Positions 43,169 through 50,176 of a DNA stretch of 64,000 bases are shown here, one piece after another (position 1 is the first letter of the stretch; every line of letters starts with the position of its first letter). Source of the stretch: JAHTBL01 sp038532735 (GTDB lineage: Bacteria; Pseudomonadota; Alphaproteobacteria; Rhodobacterales; Rhodobacteraceae); contig JBCBAC010000002.1 of NCBI GenBank assembly GCA_038532735.1, positions 1 through 64,000 of the forward strand, read 5' to 3'. The notes beneath the pieces were generated by a model that worked only from the letters and a program-made list of their open reading frames with translations, was not told the origin of the DNA and searched no databases. The translations under genes were made by a program, and so were the position numbers.

Positions 43169-43208
43169 CCTCTGCACGAGGACCAAAGACGAACCTGGAG
43201 GATGTCTG

Positions 43209-44423
43209 ATGACACGTTTGAAAACCTTGTGCTGTGCTGGTGCTTTGGCGATGGGTGCCACGGTCGCGATGGCCGATGTGATCGAGATGGGCCCACGCCC
43301 CTATTACCTGATTGACCGGATGCAGGCGGGTCCGCTGAAGGACAAGCTGATGTCTTGTATGGGGCAGGATGTTGTGCGCACCGATTTTTCGATCGGGCAT
43401 CGCGGTGCGCCGATGCAGTTCCCCGAGCATACGGTGGAAAGCAACGTGGCTGCTGCGCGCATGGGCGCTGGCATTCTGGAATGCGACGTCACGTTCACCA
43501 AGGATAAAGAGCTGGTCTGCCGTCACGCGCAGAACGATCTGCATACGACGACAAACATCCTCGCCTCGCCGCTGGCAAACACCTGCGTGACGCCATTCTC
43601 GCCCGCGTCGGGTGACGCGGATGCCGCTGCCGAGTGCCGGACTTCTGAAATCACGCTGGCCGAGTATCGAACGCTAAACGGCAAGATGGATGCCGCCAAT
43701 TCCAAAGGCACCACGGTCGAGGAATATATGGACGGCACCGCAGGCTGGCGCACCGATCTTTACTCCGCCGAGAAAGGCACGTTGATGACCCATGCGGAGT
43801 CGATCGAGCTTTTCAAATCGCTGGGGGCCAAGTTCACGCCCGAGCTGAAGACGCCATCGGTCGAGATGCCGTTCGATGGCTTCTCGCAACAGGATTACGC
43901 GCAAAAGCTGATTGATGAGTACAAGGCCGCCGGCATCCCGGCCTCGGACGTCTGGGCGCAGTCGTTCAATCTGGAAGATGTGCTCTATTGGATCGAGAAT
44001 GAGCCGGAGTTCGGCGCGCAGGCGGTCTATCTTGTGGATCACTACAATAAAGAGGGGTTTGATCCGCAAGACCCGGCCAGCTGGCCCCGCCCTCTGGCAG
44101 AGTACGCCGAGATGGGTGTGAACTTCATCGCGCCGCCCACATGGATCCTTGTGGCGGTTGAGAACGGTGAGATCGTACCGTCGGAATGGGCCAAGCAGGC
44201 CAAGGCAGCCGGGCTGAACATCATCACCTGGACCATCGAACGCTCCGGTCCGCTGACGACGGGTGGGGGCTGGTATTACCAGACCATCGAAGAGGTCACG
44301 AACAGCGACGGCGTCATGTATGAGCTGATCGACGTTCTGGCCCAAGACGTTGGTGTTGCTGGTATTTTCAGCGATTGGCCCGCAACGGTCAGCTATTATG
44401 CAAGCTGCATGGGGCTGGAGTAA
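43209..44423 (+). CDS. glpQ: Periplasmic glycerophosphodiester phosphodiesterase
   Basis: The 404-residue protein has a signal peptide (cleavage about 22, after TVAMA) and the GDPD motifs GHRGAPMQFPEHT (63-75, catalytic H64) and ILECDVTF (calcium-binding glutamate and aspartate). It splits glycerophosphodiesters from lipid headgroups into glycerol 3-phosphate and alcohol. A GGAGG site precedes the start and a Pho box lies upstream, so it should be induced by phosphate starvation. A terminator follows. The family also contains variants with an inserted domain, as here (about 130-190). Confidence 0.9.
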   Translation: MTRLKTLCCAGALAMGATVAMADVIEMGPRPYYLIDRMQAGPLKDKLMSCMGQDVVRTDFSIGHRGAPMQFPEHTVESNVAAARMGAGILECDVTFTKDKELVCRHAQNDLHTTTNILASPLANTCVTPFSPASGDADAAAECRTSEITLAEYRTLNGKMDAANSKGTTVEEYMDGTAGWRTDLYSAEKGTLMTHAESIELFKSLGAKFTPELKTPSVEMPFDGFSQQDYAQKLIDEYKAAGIPASDVWAQSFNLEDVLYWIENEPEFGAQAVYLVDHYNKEGFDPQDPASWPRPLAEYAEMGVNFIAPPTWILVAVENGEIVPSEWAKQAKAAGLNIITWTIERSGPLTTGGGWYYQTIEEVTNSDGVMYELIDVLAQDVGVAGIFSDWPATVSYYASCMGLE

Positions 44424-44473
44424 TCCGGCTTCCCGGACTTGTCACCGGCAGAGCGACCGCTAGGTCAAAATCA

Positions 44474-44502
44474 GATCGCGAGGGGCCTTTCCCCTTGCGA
44501 TC
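44474..44502 (+). terminator. Terminator after glpQ
   Basis: GATCGCGAGGGG pairs with CCCCTTGCGATC (one G-T) over a CCTTT loop; a short GTTTC follows. It lies 50 bases after the stop. Confidence 0.6.
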
Positions 44503-44556
44503 GTTTCACGTCCCGCCGCCTGCTGCTGCTGGCTGCTTTGCAAAAAGGCCCTGCCC

Positions 44557-45228
44557 ATGAAAGCCCTTTTCTTTGGTTCCATCGGAACCTTGATCGAGAC
44601 CTCCGAACTGCAACGCCATGCGTTTAACATGGCCTTCGCGGCGCATAACCTCGATTGGCATTGGGAGCGGTCGGTGTACCGCGACATGCTCAAAGTGGCC
44701 GGGGGCGCTGACCGGATTGCGCGGTTTGCGCAGATGCGTGGGGCGGATGTCGATGTGGCCCGCATTCATCAGACAAAATCACGACTTTTGCAGACAGCGT
44801 TGATTCATGGCGGCCTGTCTTTGCGCCCCGGGGTGGTGGAGACGCTGAACCGCGCGCGTGCCGAAGGCGTGACAGTCGCACTGGTCACCACGACCACCCG
44901 CGCCAATGTGGAGGCGATCCTTGAGGCCGCCGCGAACACCTTGTCCGTCGATGTATTCGAGCATGTCGTCACGCGGACCGATGTCGCCGCACCGAAACCC
45001 GCCACAGACTGCTACATGCAGGCGCTGGCAGCCTTGAACCTGCACCCGACGGACGCCCTTGCCATCGAGGACAACATGGACGGGATCACCGCTGCTATGG
45101 GCGCGGGTTTGCGGACCATTGCGTTTTTGGGCGAAAACACCGCCGATCACGCACCCAAAGGGGCTTATCATGTGATGACGGACCGGCTGGAGCCCGAGGC
45201 GATTTGGGACACAGAAACTTTGCTCTGA
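44557..45228 (+). CDS. HAD-like protein lacking both motif-I aspartates
   Basis: The 223-residue protein has the haloacid dehalogenase fold of the CbbY/Gph group: motif II LVTTTTR, motif III lysine in AAPKPATDC and motif IV LAIEDNMDGI. Motif I, normally DxDGTL, reads GSIGTL (7-12), so the nucleophile and the general acid are both missing. It is unlikely to be a phosphatase by the usual mechanism. Similar sequences seem to be common in roseobacters, so the loss is not a sequencing error. Role unknown. Confidence 0.85.
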   Translation: MKALFFGSIGTLIETSELQRHAFNMAFAAHNLDWHWERSVYRDMLKVAGGADRIARFAQMRGADVDVARIHQTKSRLLQTALIHGGLSLRPGVVETLNRARAEGVTVALVTTTTRANVEAILEAAANTLSVDVFEHVVTRTDVAAPKPATDCYMQALAALNLHPTDALAIEDNMDGITAAMGAGLRTIAFLGENTADHAPKGAYHVMTDRLEPEAIWDTETLL

Positions 45229-45351
45229 AACAGCTTTTGACGCGTCAATGAAATTGAAATGACTGCACGCTTAGGGTATCCTGTTGAGTATGAGTGATTT
45301 CGGGCAAGACACTGGACCAATCCGGGCAGCCCCTTTGATCGAGGCAGACAC

Positions 45352-45669
45352 ATGAAATATTTGACGATCCTCGCGGCCCTTGTCGCGCTTTCGACCCCTG
45401 TATTCGCGACATTTGCAGAGGCTGGCCCCATCACGCGGGCTTGCATGCAATCGGATCGCAAGGCTGCGTCACGCAGCTTGTGCAATTGTATCCAGAAAGC
45501 GGCAAACACACATCTGTCGCGCGGCGATCAGCGCCTTGCGGCAAGTTTCTTCAAAGACCCGCACAAGGCGCAGGAGATTCGCCAGTCCGATCGCCGCAGC
45601 CACGAGACGTTCTGGAAGAAATACCGCGCTTTCGGCTCTACGGCAGAGACTTATTGCCGCCGCAGCTGA
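45352..45669 (+). CDS. Small secreted cysteine-rich protein, unknown
   Basis: The 105-residue protein has a signal peptide (to about 24, TFAEA), then four cysteines in ITRACMQSD, SLCNCIQ and ETYCRRS. It should be periplasmic with two disulfides. Homologues are, as I recall, labelled 'arginine transporter' in roseobacter databases without evidence; nothing here supports that. It overlaps the convergent phosphatase gene by 19 bases. Confidence 0.7.
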   Translation: MKYLTILAALVALSTPVFATFAEAGPITRACMQSDRKAASRSLCNCIQKAANTHLSRGDQRLAASFFKDPHKAQEIRQSDRRSHETFWKKYRAFGSTAETYCRRS

Positions 45670-46094
45670 GCCTTCAGCCCAGCCGCACAGCGTTCAATCA
45701 GATCAAGCGCGCCTTCGAAGTCGCGCGTGTAATAAGGGTCGGGGACTTCGGTCTCCGGCCCTTCTGCGTAGTCGGTGAAGCACGCGACAGGCGTGTCATT
45801 GCCCGCAGGGCGCAGCGTCTCAATATTGGCGATGTTGTCCGCATCCATCCCGATAATCAGATCAAACGCGTCGAAATCCTGCGCGGTGAAAGCCCGCGCG
45901 CGCAGGTCTGATAGATCAACGCCCCGGCGGATTGCGGCGTTCTGCATCGGCCCATAAGGCGGGTCGCCCACATGCCAGCCAGAGGTGCCTGCGCTATCGG
46001 TCTGCACATCAGGCATCTGCGCGCGGACAACGCCTTCCGCCGCAGGAGAGCGGCAGATATTGCCAAGGCAGACAAAGAGGATACGCTGGGTCAT
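45651..46094 (-). CDS. Low-molecular-weight protein-tyrosine phosphatase
   Basis: The 147-residue protein has the P-loop VCLGNICRSP (8-17, CX5R with C9 and R15) and the acid loop DPYYTRD with the catalytic aspartate. It removes phosphate from tyrosine, often in exopolysaccharide control; the arsenate reductases of the same fold lack the downstream cysteines seen there. The start at 46094 is chosen; a longer open frame overlaps the sirtuin gene. It is divergent from it, with 27 bases between the starts. Confidence 0.93.
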   Translation of the reverse strand: MTQRILFVCLGNICRSPAAEGVVRAQMPDVQTDSAGTSGWHVGDPPYGPMQNAAIRRGVDLSDLRARAFTAQDFDAFDLIIGMDADNIANIETLRPAGNDTPVACFTDYAEGPETEVPDPYYTRDFEGALDLIERCAAGLKAQLRRQ

Positions 46095-46121
46095 GCAAGC
46101 ACTATCCGTGAAAGGGCAGCC

Positions 46122-46811
46122 ATGAACAAGATCGTGATTCTCACCGGGGCGGGCATCTCCGCCGAAAGCGGGCTGGGCACCTTTCGCGATGAAAACGGCC
46201 TTTGGGCGCAGCACCGGATTGAGGACGTGGCGACGCCCGAGGGGTTTGATGCCAACCCCAAGCTGGTGCATGACTTCTACAACATGCGCCGTGCGGAAAG
46301 CGTGAAAGCCACGCCCAACGCTGCGCATGAGGCTTTGGCCAAGCTGCAACGTGATTTCGCAGGCGAGGTCATCCTGGTGACGCAGAATGTCGATGATCTG
46401 CATGAACGCGCAGGGGCGGAGACGCTGCATATGCATGGCGCTCTGGCGGGCTCTCTTTGTGCGGCTTGTGGCGCGCGCTGGCCCTCGCCTTTGGAGACCA
46501 AGCCCGAAGACCCCTGCCCCAGCTGCGCGCGGCCTGCGACGCGGCCCGATATCGTCTGGTTCGGCGAAATGCCCTACCAGATGGACGAGATTTACACCCA
46601 TCTTGGCGATTGCGACCTCTTCGCAGCGATCGGCACCAGTGGCGAGGTCTACCCGGCGGCGGGTTTTGTCCAACACGCCAATGCCAGTGGCGCTGATACG
46701 ATAGAGCTGAACCTTGCGCCCTCCTCGACCGTATCGCATTTCGCGCAGACGCGGTTTGGCCCCGCGACGCAAACCGTGCCCGCTTGGGTGGACGAACTGA
46801 CCGCGTCGTAA
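46122..46811 (+). CDS. cobB: Sir2-family NAD-dependent deacylase (CobB type)
   Basis: The 229-residue protein has GAGISAESGLGTFR at 9-22, TQNVDDLHERAG, the catalytic histidine in LHMHGAL, and a zinc finger CAAC...CPSC. The FYNMRR segment supplies the Tyr-x-x-Arg pair that in SIRT5 and CobB favours acidic acyl groups such as succinyl. Such enzymes control, among others, acyl-CoA synthetases. The start at 46122 is chosen, 27 bases from the divergent phosphatase start. Confidence 0.94.
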   Translation: MNKIVILTGAGISAESGLGTFRDENGLWAQHRIEDVATPEGFDANPKLVHDFYNMRRAESVKATPNAAHEALAKLQRDFAGEVILVTQNVDDLHERAGAETLHMHGALAGSLCAACGARWPSPLETKPEDPCPSCARPATRPDIVWFGEMPYQMDEIYTHLGDCDLFAAIGTSGEVYPAAGFVQHANASGADTIELNLAPSSTVSHFAQTRFGPATQTVPAWVDELTAS

Positions 46812-46817
46812 GCGAAA

Positions 46818-46841
46818 GGCCGGACCCTGAAAGGCCCGGCC
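46818..46841 (+). terminator. Possible terminator between cobB and the copper gene
   Basis: GGCCGG and CCGGCC form a short stem with a 12-base loop. There is no clear T-run, so the call is weak. Confidence 0.35.
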
Positions 46842-46886
46842 CGCGTTTGGCTAAGGGTGGGTGTACCCGCTTGAAGGCGAACGCGC

Positions 46887-47378
46887 CTAGTGGCTGTGAT
46901 CACCGTGGTTATGACCGCCATGGGCGCCCTCTTCGGGCTTACGCTCCAGATCTACGGGGATTTGCACAGCGACATCGCCCGCTTTCTCAAACGTCAGGGT
47001 CACGTCGATCATGGCACCTTGCTCGAACGGTTCATTCAGGCCCATGAACATGACATGCTTGCCTCCGCGCTTGAGCATCACGGTCTCGCCGGCCGGAATT
47101 TCAAAGCCTTCCTCGACTTCGACCATGCGCATTACGCCGTCATCTTCGATATGGGTGTGCAGTTCGACGCGTTGGGCCACATCGGACGAGGCGGCGATCA
47201 GGCGGTCGTCTTCATCCGAATGGTTCATGATGCCCATGAAGGCCGCGCCTGACTTCGCCATCGACGTGGCCGAACGGGCATAGGGGTCATCGACCATGAT
47301 CTTGGCCATTTCAGCCGCCGCAGGGAGGGCGAGAAGGGTTGCTGCCGCAGTGGCAAGAAGCGTTGTTTTGAAAGACAT
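46887..47378 (-). CDS. Periplasmic copper chaperone (PCuAC family)
   Basis: The 163-residue protein has a signal peptide (ATLLALPAAAEM), the PCuAC domain with the copper ligands H...M...HxM in VELHTHIEDDGVMRMVEV and GGKHVMFMGL, and a histidine-rich tail HGGHNHGDHSH. PCuAC gives Cu(I) to the CuA site of cytochrome oxidase. An AAGGAGA site precedes ATG 47378; the longer start at 47405 is less likely. It follows the DUF2946-like gene by 42 bases. Confidence 0.9.
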   Translation of the reverse strand: MSFKTTLLATAAATLLALPAAAEMAKIMVDDPYARSATSMAKSGAAFMGIMNHSDEDDRLIAASSDVAQRVELHTHIEDDGVMRMVEVEEGFEIPAGETVMLKRGGKHVMFMGLNEPFEQGAMIDVTLTFEKAGDVAVQIPVDLERKPEEGAHGGHNHGDHSH

Positions 47379-47420
47379 GACTGTCTCCTTTGTATGAAAT
47401 TTCAAAAAATCTGGGAAATT

Positions 47421-47765
47421 TCACACCAAAGGTGGGTCTCGCGCCTGCGCTGTGCGGCCCTCAGCGAGCGGCGCCGGCTGGTCTGCCGTTTCGAACCAAA
47501 TGAGGGACGAGGTCGTGATGCGCTGCGCGCCCGGTGCATGGGGTGCCACCGCCGCCAAAAGCGACATCGCGCAGTCCGGACAATAATGCGGCGCCCCTAC
47601 GGGTTCACCATCCGCATCGAAATGCACGACAACCGGACCGTTGCCCGTGCAAAGCACCATCTGCCCAGCCGCATCGGGGGCTGCACGCGCCACAGCCAAG
47701 CTGGCCGAGGTCAGCACCATCAGGGCGACCAGAAGTGGGGTCAGGATGCGGGTGAGCGCTTTCAT
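47421..47765 (-). CDS. DUF2946-like secreted protein with CPDC motif
   Basis: The 114-residue protein has a signal peptide (LTPLLVALMVLTSASLAVA) and a central PHYCPDCAMSLL motif, with another cysteine at MVLCTGN. DUF2946 proteins of this form occur beside copper genes. It is followed by the PCuAC gene, which supports a copper role. The start at 47765 is chosen for its signal peptide; 47816 adds an unrelated stretch. Confidence 0.75.
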   Translation of the reverse strand: MKALTRILTPLLVALMVLTSASLAVARAAPDAAGQMVLCTGNGPVVVHFDADGEPVGAPHYCPDCAMSLLAAVAPHAPGAQRITTSSLIWFETADQPAPLAEGRTAQARDPPLV

Positions 47766-47814
47766 ACCGCTGTATCTATGTCCGCCGCGCGGGTAATCCA
47801 AGCGACAAAACGAC

Positions 47815-47845
47815 AAGAGCCTCGCCGGATCTGGCGAGGCTCTTT
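47815..47845 (-). terminator. Terminator after rpmB
   Basis: A 12-bp perfect stem AAGAGCCTCGCC/GGCGAGGCTCTT with a GGATCT loop lies 24 bases past the rpmB stop. On the minus strand it is followed by TTGTCGTTTTG. Confidence 0.8.
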
Positions 47846-47868
47846 CAATCGGTCAAAGCTGAGTGAAA

Positions 47869-48168
47869 TCAGAGGGCTGTTTCGCCTGCGGCTTTCGCCT
47901 TTGCGATGTCTTTTTTGATCTTCAGCGCGTTTGCCGACAGCTCTTCATCCTTGGCTTTCGCCATGAAGCCGTCGAGGCCACCACGGTGATCGACTGTGCG
48001 CAGAGCAGCGGCTGAAATGCGCAGTTTGAAGCCACGGCCCAGAATCTCGGACTGGAGCGTCGTTTCATTGAGGTTGGGCAGGAACCGGCGGCGGGTGCGG
48101 TTCTTGGCGTGGCTGACATTGTTGCCAGTCATCGGGCCTTTTCCGGTCAGTTCACAACGGCGCGACAT
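47869..48168 (-). CDS. rpmB: 50S ribosomal protein L28
   Basis: The 99-residue protein starts MSRRCELTGKGPMTGNNVSH and has SHAKNRTRRRFLPNL and the C-terminal lysine-rich helix typical of alphaproteobacterial L28. A GGAAGTG site precedes ATG 48168. The open frame to 48231 is not coding. It is a single gene with a strong hairpin at its end. Confidence 0.98.
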   Translation of the reverse strand: MSRRCELTGKGPMTGNNVSHAKNRTRRRFLPNLNETTLQSEILGRGFKLRISAAALRTVDHRGGLDGFMAKAKDEELSANALKIKKDIAKAKAAGETAL

Positions 48169-48319
48169 AGCACTTCCTCGATCTTTTTGGGCCTCTCGGA
48201 TACCCCTTGCATCCGCGGCGCTCTCAAACAAAATGAGCCCTGCGCTGGCAAGGCCCCGAATTCAGTCCGGCTGAACTAGAACCATTTCCCGCGCCCGTCA
48301 AGCGATTCATCCCAGGGTT

Positions 48320-49105
48320 TTAGCCCTTTTTTGCCGTGATTTCTGCGGCGCGTCGCGTCGCATCTGCCGCGAGCGCAGGATGACGCGTCTGCGCCTTTGC
48401 GGCAAGGCGTTCCCAATACAGCGCGCTTTGACGACATGCTGCGCGATGATCGGCTTTCAGGGCAGCGGCATCAAAGCCTTGAACGACCTGCTTTTGAACG
48501 CGGCCAATCGCCTTCAGATCGCGCAGGATATTCGTCGCCGGATGCTGACCCAGCGCCATTGGCACACGCCTGATTTTCGGAAAGGCCGCCACAATCGTCG
48601 CTGCATGGGCACTGTCGAGCACGTGGAACGGATCATAGCACAGAATGCCTCCCAGATCGGGGTTGGCCGTCTCCAACGCACCGATTTGCGCATCAAACCG
48701 TCGGGCTTCGCGTTTGTAGCGAGTCTCAAACGGGACGAGCGCGCGGTCAATGCTGATCTGCGGGGACACAAGGGCCGCCGCGTCTATGCCCAAAGCCCCG
48801 GACAGGCGCAGCGCACCATAGCCGCCCATCGAGAAGCCTATCGCCCGGACCTGCTGGAACCGCCCTTTCAGCGTGCCGAGCGCTTCCTCCAAATCAGGCG
48901 TGGACACGTTGATGAACCAATCGTTCGCCTTCGTCTCGATATGCAGCTGCGCATACCCTGCGTTCAGGAAGTTGCGCGCGGGGTCTCGCGGCTCAAAACC
49001 GGTCTTGCCCAGCTTGCGATTGTCAAAGGTGACAACCAGTTTGCGGGCGTCTGGCGCGTGAAGTGTCGCGCGCAGATTGCTGTCAGCGAAGACCAGTTCG
49101 GCCAT
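48320..49105 (-). CDS. Alpha/beta-hydrolase-fold protein
   Basis: The 261-residue protein has a nucleophile elbow GFSMGGYGALRL (89-100) and a first strand KLVVTFDNR. It looks like a small hydrolase of the kind found in roseobacters, where the rest of the triad is uncertain: an acid in CYDPFHVLDS and a histidine in LGQHPATN. It starts 1 base after the meaB stop and is probably co-transcribed. Substrate unknown. Confidence 0.75.
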   Translation of the reverse strand: MAELVFADSNLRATLHAPDARKLVVTFDNRKLGKTGFEPRDPARNFLNAGYAQLHIETKANDWFINVSTPDLEEALGTLKGRFQQVRAIGFSMGGYGALRLSGALGIDAAALVSPQISIDRALVPFETRYKREARRFDAQIGALETANPDLGGILCYDPFHVLDSAHAATIVAAFPKIRRVPMALGQHPATNILRDLKAIGRVQKQVVQGFDAAALKADHRAACRQSALYWERLAAKAQTRHPALAADATRRAAEITAKKG

Positions 49106-49106
49106 A

Positions 49107-50084
49107 TTAGAGGTTCAGCTTGGCCAGAATATCGCGCGCAGCGGAGCCCACAGTCGTCTGCCCTGCGGCGACCTTGCTGCGCAGATCGGCCATGCGTTGG
49201 GCGAGCGCTGCATTCTCTGTCAGTTGGGCAAGCATCCCGTTCCGCACTGTGTCCTCAAACCAATAGACGGCCTGTGCGGCGCGGGCGGCGTCCCAATGAC
49301 CTGTCTCGCGTCGCCAGTTTGACAGCGTCTGCATCTCATCCCAGACCTTGGCGAGCCCGTCTTCATGCAGAGCCGAAACCATCATGGCTTTGGGGAAATC
49401 CTCGGGGTCTTGCGGGCGTTTTCTGAGAAGGCGCAGCGCGCCAGTATAGTCTGCACAGGTGCGGGTTGCGGCGGGTTTTAGATCGCCATCGGCTTTGTTC
49501 ACGAGGATCAGATCGGCCATTTCCATGATGCCGCGCTTGACGCCTTGCAGCTCGTCCCCCCCGGCGGGGGCCAGCAGCAGGACGAAGAGGTCCGACATCT
49601 GCGCAACCACAGTTTCGGATTGGCCGACGCCGACGGTTTCGATCAAGACCACGTCGAACCCGGCAGCTTCGCAGAGGCTCACCGCCTCGCGGGTGCGGCG
49701 GGCGACACCGCCCAGATGGGTCTGGCTGGGGGAAGGCCGGATAAAGGCGTTGGGGTCGCGTGACAGACGCTCCATCCGGGTTTTGTCGCCCAGGATCGAC
49801 CCGCCGGAGCGGGCAGAGCTTGGATCGACCGCCAGAACGGCGACGCGCAGACCAGCTGCAGTCAGCATCATGCCAAAGGCTTCGATGAAGGTGGATTTGC
49901 CGACGCCCGGCGTGCCGGAAAGGCCTATGCGCAGCGCTTGACGCCCGGCTTTGGAGACCTCGGCCACCAGCGCGTCCGCCTCCGCACGGTGATCCGCGCG
50001 CCCGCTTTCGATCAGGGTAATCGCGCGGGCCAGCGCACGGCGGTCGGCGGCGATCACGCCTTCGGCAAGGGTCTTGGTTTCCAT
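49107..50084 (-). CDS. meaB: MeaB/ArgK GTPase of methylmalonyl-CoA mutase
   Basis: The 325-residue G3E GTPase has Walker A GTPGVGKST (near 54-62), LAVDPSSARSGGSILGDKTRM, IETVGVGQSE and LVNKADGD. It guards and reloads the adenosylcobalamin of methylmalonyl-CoA mutase, needed for propionyl-CoA entering the TCA cycle. This links to prpE at 20098. The start METKTLAEG is chosen; the longer frame overlaps the divergent hrpB upstream region and is not family-like. Confidence 0.95.
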   Translation of the reverse strand: METKTLAEGVIAADRRALARAITLIESGRADHRAEADALVAEVSKAGRQALRIGLSGTPGVGKSTFIEAFGMMLTAAGLRVAVLAVDPSSARSGGSILGDKTRMERLSRDPNAFIRPSPSQTHLGGVARRTREAVSLCEAAGFDVVLIETVGVGQSETVVAQMSDLFVLLLAPAGGDELQGVKRGIMEMADLILVNKADGDLKPAATRTCADYTGALRLLRKRPQDPEDFPKAMMVSALHEDGLAKVWDEMQTLSNWRRETGHWDAARAAQAVYWFEDTVRNGMLAQLTENAALAQRMADLRSKVAAGQTTVGSAARDILAKLNL

Positions 50085-50176
50085 GGGGGGTTTTCTGCAC
50101 CGCGTCGCGCGCGCCGTCCAGCGCTTTGCGAAAAAAGCCGTGGTTTGGCGGTGGGTTTGCGCGCATAACCAGCGCC

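Noticed and set aside
45651..46094. The LMW phosphatase as the missing arsenate reductase
   Set aside because: It has the DPYYTRD acid loop and lacks the resolving cysteines of ArsC; it is also 8 kb from the ars genes.
45651..46772. A 373-residue version of the tyrosine phosphatase
   Set aside because: The first 226 residues lie opposite cobB and have no family sequence; the phosphatase starts at 46094.
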